DNA of 6,884 nucleotides from Bacteroidota bacterium (GCA_947457085.1 CANGUS010000097.1:1-6884), one strand, 5' to 3'; counted from the stretch's first letter, positions 1 through 5,770 are shown. The notes: generated by a model not told the origin, from the sequence alone. Numbers and translations: made by a program.

Positions 1-261
1 AAATCACACGCGAAGGCTTATACAACTAATGCACGATGGTCAAAAATTGATTACCCGGCAAATGCCCCAATAAATTATATAGTAATTGTAGTATTTGATC
101 CAAACTATAAATTACAGGAATTATATAAAATACCTTTTCAAGAAGCTTTGAATCACTGCACTACGAGATATATACTTAATTGGAGCCAGCTTAATCAATT
201 TAGATTCGATAATTTAAGAGAGTTGCTTCTAGAGAATAACTTGGGATTCATTGCAAGTTGA
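1..261 (+). CDS. C-terminal end of an unrecognised protein (5' end outside window)
   Basis: An open frame runs from the first base to a TGA at 259-261, giving 86 residues with no stop; the start lies upstream of the window. The visible part has a basic, aromatic stretch (KAYTTNARWSKIDYP), then a likely pair of beta strands (INYIVIVVFDPNYKLQELYKIPF) and a helix near the end (FDNLRELLLENN). A hydrophobic strand, an acidic turn and a second strand ending in IPF is a layout I associate loosely with nuclease-like alpha/beta domains, but I see no catalytic motif and cannot name a family. The composition is protein-like, so the frame is probably genuine. It sits on the presumed mobile-element side of the tRNA-Arg junction, so it may be cargo. 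The existence of the coding tail is fairly sure; the function is unknown. Confidence 0.6.
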   Translation, partial: KSHAKAYTTNARWSKIDYPANAPINYIVIVVFDPNYKLQELYKIPFQEALNHCTTRYILNWSQLNQFRFDNLRELLLENNLGFIAS

Positions 262-297
262 GTAATTTAAATCATTTTATGAAGTCTAATTTGATAA

Positions 298-453
298 TTC
301 ACTAATGCAATAATATATTATGTAAATGGCCTTGTGAGCGCAATAAGCCCTAATAATGCTATTGAATCAAATGTTTTAGAATTGTTAGCATTGGTGAAAG
401 ATGATAAAAAAAGCACAGCCCATTTACTGCAAATGCATGATTTAAGATTTTAG
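298..453 (+). pseudogene. Possible short gene remnant, no good start
   Basis: Between the first gene tail and the 105-residue gene, one frame is open from a stop at 295-297 to TAG at 451-453 (51 codons). It reads like protein in its second half (SPNNAIESNVLELLALVK, then DDKKSTAHLLQMHDLRF), with an amphipathic leucine-rich helix. There is no ATG near its beginning; the only early candidate start is GTG at 334-336, which would give 39 residues. I read it as the decayed 3' end of a lost gene, though a small GTG-started gene or chance is possible. I recognise no family. The rest of 262-520 is AT-rich and holds no other convincing feature. Confidence 0.25.
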
Positions 454-520
454 TCTCTTTCATTTAATAAGAGCAAAAGATAAAATAAATAAAAAATAGT
501 ACCTCTAAAAAAATATATTT

Positions 521-838
521 ATGATAGCAAAAGTGAATGCAAATATTGAATTGCTGAATTCTAATGAAAAATATCTAGTAAAATTATTTGATGTAGATGT
601 AATAAAAGACGATGAAATAGCTGTTAAAGAAATCAATCAAAGTAATGCAATAGAGTTTATATTTCCATTGGCCGATACTGGTGAATTTAAACCTGAACTT
701 CAATTAAGAATATTTGATGCTGCGAATAATGAAGTATTTCGAAGTGAAATAAACAATTCTATTTCCTCTACGAATATTAATAAAAACACAGGTTTTGTTG
801 AAGTTACAACCATTGATTTTGGATTAATTACATTGTGA
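521..838 (+). CDS. Small protein of unknown function, probably a beta-rich single domain
   Basis: This is a 105-residue acidic protein with no signal peptide, membrane segment or cysteine. Predicted strands alternate along its length: ANIELLNS, KYLVKLFDVDVI, AIEFIFPLA, ELQLRIFDAANNEVFRSEI, FVEVTTIDFGLITL. The order V-K-L-F-D-V-D followed by D-D, then a strand, then P-E-L-Q-L-R-I-F-D-A and V-F-R-S resembles transthyretin-like or C2-like beta-sandwich domains, in which a V.V.D.D...DD stretch precedes a PDLYL.V.D strand. That is a visual resemblance only. The ATG at 521 follows an A/T-rich leader (AAAAAAATATATTT) with no Shine-Dalgarno, which is normal in Bacteroidota. It stands alone on its strand and converges with the integrase gene 435 bases downstream. 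It is probably element cargo; its function is unknown. Confidence 0.6.
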   Translation: MIAKVNANIELLNSNEKYLVKLFDVDVIKDDEIAVKEINQSNAIEFIFPLADTGEFKPELQLRIFDAANNEVFRSEINNSISSTNINKNTGFVEVTTIDFGLITL

Positions 839-1205
839 TTTTTATTTAACATACTTACAAATAATAAGTGTAATCACGATATCAATATTTTTTTAATACC
901 CAATCCTCACTTCCAATGATATTTTACAATATCTTTCAGCAATAAAAAAATACAGTATGTGGATAGAAGAGAATAATCAGTTAAAAAGAAGTTTTCAATT
1001 TTGCCGATTTTGTAGAGGCCTTTGCTTTTCATGTTTGAAATGTATTTTTCTATAGTATGAATGTATTTTAAAAGTTTATAAAATATAAATCTCAATAAAA
1101 TAATTAACTGTAACCAAATAATAGCATCTGTTTTATAAAATGTAATTTTAAAATATCAATTAATTTATATTACATCGATTACAATATTATCCTATAAAAT
1201 AAAAA
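839..1205. other. AT-rich gene-poor stretch between the small gene and the integrase terminator
   Basis: No gene here can be supported. A 62-codon minus-strand frame (907-1095) is low-complexity, rich in K, I, Y and F, and has no family features. Small repeats are visible: TGTAAT at 1141-1146 is inverted against ATTACA at 1169-1174, which is repeated directly at 1178-1183, and a GTGTAATCAC motif lies at 868-877. They resemble the GTGTAAC motifs at the integrase start but are too short and AT-rich to interpret. I see no copy of the tRNA-Arg 3' end here that would mark the other end of the element. Confidence 0.5.
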
Positions 1206-1260
1206 AATTCCCACTCAGTGCTTTTGTATAAAAGTATGTACTACGCACCAAGTGGAAATT
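1206..1260 (-). terminator. Rho-independent terminator of the integrase gene
   Basis: Arms AATTCCCACT (1206-1215) and AGTGGAAATT (1251-1260) pair with one C.A mismatch. A CA/CA internal loop follows, then an inner stem GTGC (1218-1221) / GCAC (1245-1248) and a 23-base loop. Read on the minus strand, the hairpin lies 12 bases after the integrase stop codon and is followed by a T-rich run. The large loop is unusual and itself contains a small TTTT/AAAA inverted repeat. Confidence 0.65.
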
Positions 1261-1272
1261 ATTCATAAAAAA

Positions 1273-2478
1273 TTATTCTTCTTCAATCAACTTTAAAATA
1301 TCAGGTAACATAGACTGCTTATTAAAATTTACCCTGTTGCGGCTGTAAATTTCAGTGGTTTTAACAGAACTGTGACCCAGACTTTGTTGGACCTGATAAA
1401 TATTTCCTCCACTAACCTGTAATGCAATGTCTGTATAAGTGTGTCTGGCAACATGAGAACTTACTTTTTTAAGGATGCCTGCATACTTACATACTTCTTT
1501 TATATACTTATTAATGTAAGCCAGTTTGTTTCCTATAATAATTTCATTTACAATAGGTTCTTTATTCAAAAAAGGAAAGAAATATTTCCCTTCAACTGTT
1601 TGATAACGGTTGAAGATTTCCATCAATTCAGGTACAACAGGTATTACCATTTTTGCACCTGTTTTTTGTTGTGAAAATACAAGACAGCCATGTTGCAAAT
1701 ATTCTTTTTTCATACCTATCATATCACCTGCACGGGTTCCTTCTGCTAAAAAGCAAGCATAAAAGAAATCTTTTGCAATTTGTACAGAAGGTATATTAGG
1801 AATAGGGGCATGAATGAATCGTTGTAGTTCATCTAATGTCAATTTTTCTTTAGTATTATCTGTATATTTTAGTTTTAGAAGATCAAAAGGGTTTCTTCCT
1901 TTGTACAAATCATGTTTAATAGCCTCATTTATGACGGTACGGATGACACTTAGATTAGCTGATATTGTATCTCTTGAATTTTTGTGGTGGCTTATAAGGT
2001 GGTTTTCATACTGCTTCAGAAGGGAATAAGTAACTTCTTGTATAGGTAATTTACCTGATGTAAATACTTGAAATTTGTGTAAAGCAGTTTCATAACGTTT
2101 GTAGGTCCCCAATTTGTTACGGGATTTAATTTCCTTCAGTTTGGTATTGAAGGCAAATACAAAGAAATCCTGCTGTTCAACTATTTTTTCAAAGGTTTCA
2201 GTAAGTGCATTCAAATTCAGTTCTTTGTTGGTGGTCATCAATTGATTGTATGTCTCCAATACTTTTTTAAGTTGGGTTTGAATAATTTGATTATAAACCT
2301 GATACTGAGGATGTGATTTTTTTACTTGTTGCTTCTGTTTATTCCAATCTGTTGCTTTTACAGAAATTCCTGTATGAATACGCTTGTGTTTTCTGTCCTG
2401 TGTACAACGGATAAATATTGGTTTTGATTGTTTGGAATCCTTTGCTGGATTGTATTCCAGCCTAAATGTGATGTTCAT
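1273..2478 (-). CDS. Tyrosine recombinase (phage/ICE-type integrase)
   Basis: This is a 401-residue site-specific recombinase that would integrate and excise the element, using a nucleophilic tyrosine and a covalent 3'-phosphotyrosine intermediate. Domains in order are an arm-type DNA-binding N-terminus (about 1-95), a SAM-like core-binding domain (about 100-205) and the catalytic domain (about 210-390). The full active-site set is visible: R249 in AEGTRAGD, K272 in QQKTGAKM, H342 and R345 in SHVARHTYTD, H369 in LGHSSVKTTE and nucleophile Y378 in EIYSR. Length and layout fit the Bacteroidota integrases of conjugative and other integrative elements. The gene is intact, so the protein may be active. 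It reads away from tRNA-Arg, whose 3' end is about 150 bases upstream, as expected for an element inserted in that tRNA. Start ATG at 2476-2478 lies inside an inverted repeat. Whether the element is conjugative, phage-like or a satellite cannot be told here. Confidence 0.95.
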   Translation of the reverse strand: MNITFRLEYNPAKDSKQSKPIFIRCTQDRKHKRIHTGISVKATDWNKQKQQVKKSHPQYQVYNQIIQTQLKKVLETYNQLMTTNKELNLNALTETFEKIVEQQDFFVFAFNTKLKEIKSRNKLGTYKRYETALHKFQVFTSGKLPIQEVTYSLLKQYENHLISHHKNSRDTISANLSVIRTVINEAIKHDLYKGRNPFDLLKLKYTDNTKEKLTLDELQRFIHAPIPNIPSVQIAKDFFYACFLAEGTRAGDMIGMKKEYLQHGCLVFSQQKTGAKMVIPVVPELMEIFNRYQTVEGKYFFPFLNKEPIVNEIIIGNKLAYINKYIKEVCKYAGILKKVSSHVARHTYTDIALQVSGGNIYQVQQSLGHSSVKTTEIYSRNRVNFNKQSMLPDILKLIEEE

Positions 2479-2518
2479 GTTACACTAAGTTTTGCATAAA
2501 TTCATTTTGGTGTAACAT
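2477..2518. repeat. Inverted repeat over the integrase start codon
   Basis: ATGTTACAC (2477-2485) and GTGTAACAT (2510-2518) are perfect 9-base inverted copies separated by 24 bases. On the minus strand the distal arm runs into the ATG start, so an mRNA hairpin would enclose the initiation region, or the arms could be operator or recombinase binding sites. No promoter of the TAnnTTTG type was found for the integrase. Confidence 0.6.
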
Positions 2519-2528
2519 TGGTGAAACA
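2507..2528. repeat. 11-base tandem direct repeat upstream of the integrase
   Basis: TTGGTGTAACA (2507-2517) is followed immediately by TTGGTGAAACA (2518-2528), differing at one base. The period of 11 is about one helical turn, so a protein could bind both copies on one DNA face. The first copy shares GTGTAACA with the inverted repeat, giving three related motifs within about 50 bases. This is a candidate set of arm-type integrase, excisionase or repressor sites. Confidence 0.5.
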
Positions 2529-2590
2529 ATTGCCTAAAAAAGTCTTATTCTGACAGTTAAAAATTACTGAAAAACCTGTAAAATAGGCAT

Positions 2591-2621
2591 AAAAAATCCC
2601 AAACAAGTAGTTTGGGATTTT
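2591..2621 (-). terminator. Rho-independent terminator of tRNA-Arg
   Basis: An 11-base perfect stem, AAAATCCCAAA (2593-2603) with TTTGGGATTTT (2611-2621), has a 7-base loop. On the minus strand it is followed by a run of T (complement of 2591-2596). It lies 7 bases beyond the tRNA-Arg 3' end and separates it from the integrase, so the integrase is probably not read through from the tRNA. Confidence 0.8.
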
Positions 2622-2627
2622 ATTCAG

Positions 2628-2701
2628 TGACCTCGTTAGGATTCAAACCTAAGACCTTCTCATCCGTAGTGAGACGCTCTATTCAGCTGAGCTACGAAGC
2701 C
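2628..2701 (-). tRNA. tRNA-Arg (ACG anticodon)
   Basis: A 74-base cloverleaf on the minus strand: acceptor GGCTTCG with CGAGGTC, D stem GCTC/GAGC, anticodon stem TCTCA/TGAGA with loop CTACGGA (anticodon ACG at 2665-2667), T stem TTAGG/CCTAA with loop TTTGAAT, discriminator A. CCA is not encoded. A34 would be edited to inosine to read CGU, CGC and CGA, so this is normally an essential arginine tRNA. Two acceptor pairs are wobbles (G2.U71, U4.G69), both explicable by changes in the 3' strand. The 3' end faces the integrase gene and is the likely attachment site of the element on the left. Confidence 0.93.
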
Positions 2702-2703
2702 AT

Positions 2704-2734
2704 TTTGGGAGTGCAAATATATGAATTACTTTTG
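2704..2734 (+). promoter_or_regulatory. Promoter of rlmH
   Basis: TTTG (2704-2707), 19 bases, then TACTTTTG (2727-2734) match the Bacteroidota -33/-7 consensus exactly. The start point would be near 2738-2741, leaving a leader of roughly 27-30 bases before the rlmH ATG at 2768. The site shares nearly all its DNA with the tRNA-Arg promoter. Confidence 0.65.
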
Positions 2735-2744
2735 TGACTTCAAA
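2714..2744 (-). promoter_or_regulatory. Promoter of tRNA-Arg
   Basis: On the minus strand, TTTG (complement of 2741-2744), 19 bases, then TATATTTG (complement of 2714-2721) match the Bacteroidota -33/-7 consensus exactly, followed by CAC. Transcription would begin a few bases before the mature tRNA 5' end at 2701. It is interleaved with the rlmH promoter on the other strand. Confidence 0.7.
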
Positions 2745-2767
2745 AAAAAACAATAAAAATATAAAAA

Positions 2768-3241
2768 ATGCAAATTGAATTGTGGAGTTTAGGAAAAGAA
2801 TCTTCTAAATTATTAGAAGCAGGTATAGAAGAATATACAAAACGAATCAATCGTTATCATTCTTTTAAGCTGGTATATATCGATAATACGAAGGTTCCAA
2901 AGAATTTACCCAAAGAACAGTTGATGGATAAAGAAGCCGATTTAATTTTTGCTAAATTGGCTGAAAAAGACTTGTTAATTTCATTAGATGAAAGAGGGAA
3001 GCAGTTTACATCGGTCAATTTTGCTAAAAAAATGGAACATATCATGAATCTTTCCCCTTCAAAAATAATTTTTTTAATAGGAGGAAGTTTTGGAATTGCA
3101 CAAAAAGTGAAAGAAAAATCACACCTTGTCATGACGCTCTCAGATTTTACTTTCCCTCATCAATTAGTACGTTTATTATTTACTGAACAATTATATCGGG
3201 CCTTCACGATATTAAAAAATGAAAAATATCACCATGAATAA
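2768..3241 (+). CDS. rlmH: RlmH, 23S rRNA (pseudouridine1915-N3)-methyltransferase
   Basis: RlmH uses S-adenosylmethionine to methylate N3 of pseudouridine 1915 in helix 69 of 23S rRNA, acting late on the assembled 70S ribosome. The 157-residue length is typical. It is a single SPOUT (knotted) domain with the family marks in order: LDERG (73-77), the glycine-rich SAM loop FLIGGSFG (102-109), the conserved LSDFTFPHQLVR (124-135), and the C-terminal tail ending YHHE, which helps build the active site of the homodimer. The ATG at 2768 begins the usual MQIELWSLGK strand and follows an A-rich leader without a Shine-Dalgarno. It is probably monocistronic, from its own promoter upstream. No clear terminator follows; tRNA transcription restarts 21 bases after its stop. 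Confidence 0.96.
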   Translation: MQIELWSLGKESSKLLEAGIEEYTKRINRYHSFKLVYIDNTKVPKNLPKEQLMDKEADLIFAKLAEKDLLISLDERGKQFTSVNFAKKMEHIMNLSPSKIIFLIGGSFGIAQKVKEKSHLVMTLSDFTFPHQLVRLLFTEQLYRAFTILKNEKYHHE

Positions 3242-3261
3242 GTTTTTTTAAAAAATTTGTT

Positions 3262-3269
3262 TACATTTG
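3262..3269 (+). promoter_or_regulatory. -7 element of the tRNA-Met promoter
   Basis: TACATTTG followed by CAC fits the Bacteroidota -7 consensus TAnnTTTG and matches the elements before the SRP RNA and transaldolase genes. It lies 23 bases before the truncated tRNA copy. No TTTG is seen at the usual -33 distance, so the promoter is weaker or less certain than the others in the window. Confidence 0.5.
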
Positions 3270-3289
3270 CACTCCTCTTCAAACAAGAG

Positions 3290-3317
3290 AATGGCGTGGT
3301 AGCTCAGTTGGTTAGAG
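3290..3317 (+). repeat. 28-base direct repeat, copy 1 (tRNA 5' half)
   Basis: This 28-base stretch is identical to 3380-3407, exactly 90 bases downstream. It covers two to three leader bases plus the acceptor 5' strand, position 8-9 bases and D arm of tRNA-Met. The perfect identity suggests a recent duplication or continuing gene conversion. Confidence 0.9.
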
Positions 3318-3379
3318 TGTCCCGATACATATCGGGAAGGTTCCAAATCAGTTGCTTTTAAAAAGAGCTGCAAAAAATA
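3293..3379 (+). pseudogene. Truncated tRNA-Met copy with substituted anticodon arm
   Basis: The first 25 bases match the intact tRNA-Met immediately downstream. The sequence then departs: the anticodon arm is replaced by TCCCGATACATATCGGGA, a perfect 7-base stem with loop ACAT. AAGGTTCC follows, resembling the variable region, but there is no T-arm consensus and no strand pairing with acceptor GGCGTGG. It cannot fold as a full tRNA. The loop contains CAT, the Met anticodon, but the base before it is A rather than the invariant U33. The remainder (3351-3371) has an imperfect CAGTTGCTTTT / AAAAAGAGCTG hairpin. It should be co-transcribed with the real tRNA. Most likely it is a duplication remnant invaded by a CCCGAT-type palindrome; a function as a small RNA is not excluded. 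Confidence 0.7.
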
Positions 3380-3456
<77 letters not shown>

Positions 3457-3457
3457 C

Positions 3458-3484
3458 AAAATCCCGATTTATTCGGGATTTTTT
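3458..3484 (+). terminator. Rho-independent terminator of tRNA-Met
   Basis: The stem AAATCCCGA (3459-3467) / TCGGGATTT (3473-3481) has loop TTTAT and runs into a T run through 3484. The ATCCCGA/TCGGGAT arms share their core with the palindrome inside the truncated tRNA copy upstream. Confidence 0.85.
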
Positions 3485-3550
3485 ATTTTCTGTCAGTTCT
3501 AAGGAATTTCTTGTTTCGTATTGTCATTTAACTGTGTTGCAAAATGAAAA

Positions 3551-3584
3551 TTTGTCAGTGCAAATTGCTTTGGTATTGTATTTG
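3551..3584 (+). promoter_or_regulatory. Possible htpG promoter
   Basis: TTTG (3551-3554) and TGTATTTG (3577-3584) resemble the -33/-7 pair, with one mismatch in the -7 element and a long spacer of 22 bases. Transcription would start about 55 bases before the htpG ATG. No CIRCE-like or other heat-shock operator is visible in 3485-3647. Weak support only. Confidence 0.25.
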
Positions 3585-3647
3585 AGAATAATGAATGTGA
3601 ATTAAAAAATTTACAATTTATCATTAACAATTAATAATTAAACACAA

Positions 3648-5531
3648 ATGGCAACAGGAAAAATTAATGTACAAGTTGAAAACATCTTCCCTTTAATTAA
3701 GAAATTTTTATATAGCGACCACGAAATATTTTTACGTGAGTTAGTATCCAATGCTACCGATGCTACCAATAAACTAAAACATTTAGTGAATATTGGTGAA
3801 GCAAAAGTAGAATTAGGGCATCCGATTATTGAAGTGAAAATTGATAAAGAAGGGAAAAAATTACACATCATTGATCAAGGTTTGGGAATGACCTCAGAAG
3901 AAGTTGAAAAATACATCAATCAAATCGCTTTTTCTGGAGCCGAAGAATTTTTAAATAAATACCAAGACACAGCAAAGGATTCAGGTATTATTGGTCACTT
4001 CGGGTTAGGATTTTATTCTGCATTTATGGTGGCTGAAAAAGTAGAATTAATTACTAAATCCTACAAGGATGCACCAGCTGCCCGTTGGATTTGTGATGGT
4101 AGTCCAGAATTTACGTTGGAAGAACATGCGAAAACGGAACGCGGCACAGAGATTATTTTACACATTGCGGAAGATTCATTGGATTTTCTAGAAGAATCAA
4201 AAATTCGTGAGTTACTTACAAAGTATAATAAATTTATGCCTGTTCCAATAAAATTTGGAACCAAGCAAGAAGCATTGCCATTGCCAGAAGATGCACCTGA
4301 AGATTACAAAACAGAATACCAAGAAGTAGACAATATCATTAATAATCCAAGCCCAGCATGGACGAAAGCACCAGCAGATTTAACGGATGAAGAATATAAA
4401 AATTTCTATCATGAATTGTATCCAATGCAATTTGAAGATCCATTATTTCATATTCATTTAAACGTTGACTATCCATTTAATTTAACTGGTATATTATATT
4501 TCCCTAAGTTATCGAATGATTTACAACTGCAGAAAGATAAAATTCAATTATATCAAAATCAGGTATTTGTAACCGATAGCGTGGAGGGGATCGTGCCTGA
4601 GTTTTTAACCATGTTAAAAGGGGTAATTGATTCTCCAGATATTCCGTTGAATGTTTCTCGTTCTTATTTGCAAGCAGATGGAAACGTGAAGAAAATTTCA
4701 AATCACATCATTAAAAAAGTATCAGATAAATTAAAATCATTATTTACTGAAAACCGAGCAGATTATGAAGCCAAATGGAACGATATAAAAATTGTTTTAG
4801 AGTATGGAATGCTTTCTGAACCAAAGTTCTATGAAAAAGGAGGAGAGTTTTTCTTGTATCCAACGGTTGATAATACCTACTTTACTTTATCTGAATTAAA
4901 AGAAAAAATTGTAATCAATCAAACAGATAAAGACAATAAATTAGTGGTTTTATATGCTGCTAATAAAGATGCACAACATGCCTACATACAGGCTGCAAAA
5001 GAAAAAGGGTACGAAGTGTTGTTATTAGATTCTCCTATCGTTTCACATTTAATTCAGAAGTTAGAAAGTGAGAATGAAGGATTGACATTTGTACGGGTTG
5101 ATTCTGATCATGTAGATAATTTAATCAAGAAAAATGAAGAGAAAATTTCTGCATTGAATGATGAAGAAAAAGATACATTAAAAGGCATTATAGAAAATTA
5201 TATCCAAAAAGAAAAGTTCACGGTACAATTGCAAGCAATGGATAGCAATCAAATGCCTATCATGATTACACAACCAGAATTTATGCGTCGTATGAAAGAA
5301 ATGAGTGCAACAGGAGGTGGCATGTTTGGAATGGGTAAAATGCCTGAAATTTATAATTTAGTTGTGAATACGAACCATGAATTGTCAAATCAAATTTTAA
5401 ATAATTCGGACAGCGCAGTTCAAGAAAAATTAGTGAAACAAGCCGTTGATTTAGCGAAGCTTTCTCAAAATTTATTACAAGGCGAAGAGTTAACTGCTTT
5501 TGTAAAACGCAGTTTTGAGTTAATGAATTAA
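3648..5531 (+). CDS. htpG: HtpG, bacterial Hsp90 molecular chaperone
   Basis: HtpG is a cytosolic homodimeric ATP-driven chaperone that remodels client proteins, often with DnaK. The 627-residue length is typical. The N-terminal GHKL ATPase domain (about 1-215) shows E31 and N35 in FLRELVSNATDAT, the D76 loop in IIDQGLGMT, and the lid/phosphate loop GHFGLGFYSAFMVA (116-129). The middle domain (about 235-490) has WTKAPADLTDEEY and the ATP-contacting arginine R338 in IPLNVSRSYLQ. A dimerisation domain follows to ELMN at the end. There is no charged linker and no MEEVD tail, as expected for a bacterial member. The ATG at 3648 gives the canonical start reading into INVQVENIFPLIKKFLYS. Alone on its transcript, it is bounded by the tRNA-Met terminator upstream and a strong terminator 23 bases after its stop. 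Confidence 0.97.
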   Translation: MATGKINVQVENIFPLIKKFLYSDHEIFLRELVSNATDATNKLKHLVNIGEAKVELGHPIIEVKIDKEGKKLHIIDQGLGMTSEEVEKYINQIAFSGAEEFLNKYQDTAKDSGIIGHFGLGFYSAFMVAEKVELITKSYKDAPAARWICDGSPEFTLEEHAKTERGTEIILHIAEDSLDFLEESKIRELLTKYNKFMPVPIKFGTKQEALPLPEDAPEDYKTEYQEVDNIINNPSPAWTKAPADLTDEEYKNFYHELYPMQFEDPLFHIHLNVDYPFNLTGILYFPKLSNDLQLQKDKIQLYQNQVFVTDSVEGIVPEFLTMLKGVIDSPDIPLNVSRSYLQADGNVKKISNHIIKKVSDKLKSLFTENRADYEAKWNDIKIVLEYGMLSEPKFYEKGGEFFLYPTVDNTYFTLSELKEKIVINQTDKDNKLVVLYAANKDAQHAYIQAAKEKGYEVLLLDSPIVSHLIQKLESENEGLTFVRVDSDHVDNLIKKNEEKISALNDEEKDTLKGIIENYIQKEKFTVQLQAMDSNQMPIMITQPEFMRRMKEMSATGGGMFGMGKMPEIYNLVVNTNHELSNQILNNSDSAVQEKLVKQAVDLAKLSQNLLQGEELTAFVKRSFELMN

Positions 5532-5554
5532 GGTAATAAAATTTAATAATAATG

Positions 5555-5580
5555 AAAAGAGAACTTCGGTTCTCTTTTTT
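5555..5580 (+). terminator. Rho-independent terminator of htpG
   Basis: A perfect 10-base stem AAAAGAGAAC (5555-5564) / GTTCTCTTTT (5569-5578) is closed by the very stable C-TTCG-G tetraloop and followed by a T run continuing past 5580 into ATTTTT. Confidence 0.92.
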
Positions 5581-5693
5581 ATTTTTATGGGATTTACTAC
5601 GAAACATTATGTGCCGAATTTGCGCCTGTTCCGTTATTCGGAATCGCACGCTTCAAAAACAAGTTCTTTATTCATCTGTTAAATGCATATAAA

Positions 5694-5716
5694 GAATAAT
5701 TGATGTACAATTATTC
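5694..5716. repeat. 9-base inverted repeat upstream of the SRP RNA promoter
   Basis: GAATAATTG (5694-5702) and CAATTATTC (5708-5716) are perfect inverted copies around ATGTA. The repeat ends 20 bases before the -33 element of the SRP RNA promoter, where an activator or repressor could bind. It has no T run, so it is not a simple terminator. The rest of 5584-5736 holds no convincing gene. Confidence 0.5.
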
Positions 5717-5736
5717 GATAGACACGAAACATCTTT

Positions 5737-5768
5737 TTTGGGAAATTAACAATATTCATATACATTTG
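5737..5768 (+). promoter_or_regulatory. Promoter of the SRP RNA gene
   Basis: TTTG (5737-5740), 20 bases, then TACATTTG (5761-5768) match the Bacteroidota -33/-7 consensus exactly. Transcription would begin near 5771, just at the base of the SRP RNA terminal stem. Confidence 0.75.
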
Positions 5769-5770
5769 CA

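Larger units (their letters stand above)
1..2640. mobile_element. Right end of a putative integrative element at tRNA-Arg
   Basis: An intact tyrosine recombinase gene lies directly beside the 3' end of a tRNA gene, the usual arrangement for elements using a tRNA 3' end as attachment site. The sequence to the left holds only unrecognised genes, a remnant and gene-poor DNA, while everything to the right of the tRNA is core housekeeping. The right boundary should lie within the tRNA 3' half (about 2628-2668); the coordinate given is approximate. The left boundary is outside the window: I found no second copy of the tRNA 3' sequence in 1-2600. Element type and total size are unknown. Confidence 0.55.

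Noticed and set aside
310..321. Perfect palindrome ATAATATATTAT
   Set aside because: Pure A/T palindromes are expected by chance in such AT-rich DNA and nothing nearby supports a role.
454..474. CTCTT/AAGAG hairpin before the 105-residue gene as a terminator
   Set aside because: Only five pairs, a nine-base loop and no T run after it.
853..869. ACTTA/TAAGT hairpin after the 105-residue gene as a terminator
   Set aside because: Five weak A/T-rich pairs with no adjacent T run; chance is likely at this base composition.
907..1095. 62-codon minus-strand frame downstream of the integrase
   Set aside because: Low-complexity K/I/Y/F-rich composition in very AT-rich DNA, no family features and no promoter; probably chance.
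1..2600. Left-end copy of the tRNA-Arg attachment sequence within the window
   Set aside because: Read by eye for the T-arm and acceptor sequence of tRNA-Arg (for example GGATTCAAACC); no match found, so the other end lies outside.
2857..3132. 91-codon frame antisense to rlmH, and similar antisense frames in htpG, the integrase and transaldolase
   Set aside because: They lie entirely inside well-identified genes on the other strand.
5281..5649. 122-codon minus-strand frame over the htpG 3' end
   Set aside because: Antisense shadow of htpG; it reads through the htpG terminator hairpin and has no protein-like features.
5587..5682. 31-codon plus-strand frame starting MGFTTKHYVPN just after the htpG terminator
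   Set aside because: Too short, overlaps inverted-repeat structure, and has no promoter after the strong terminator; no recognisable family.
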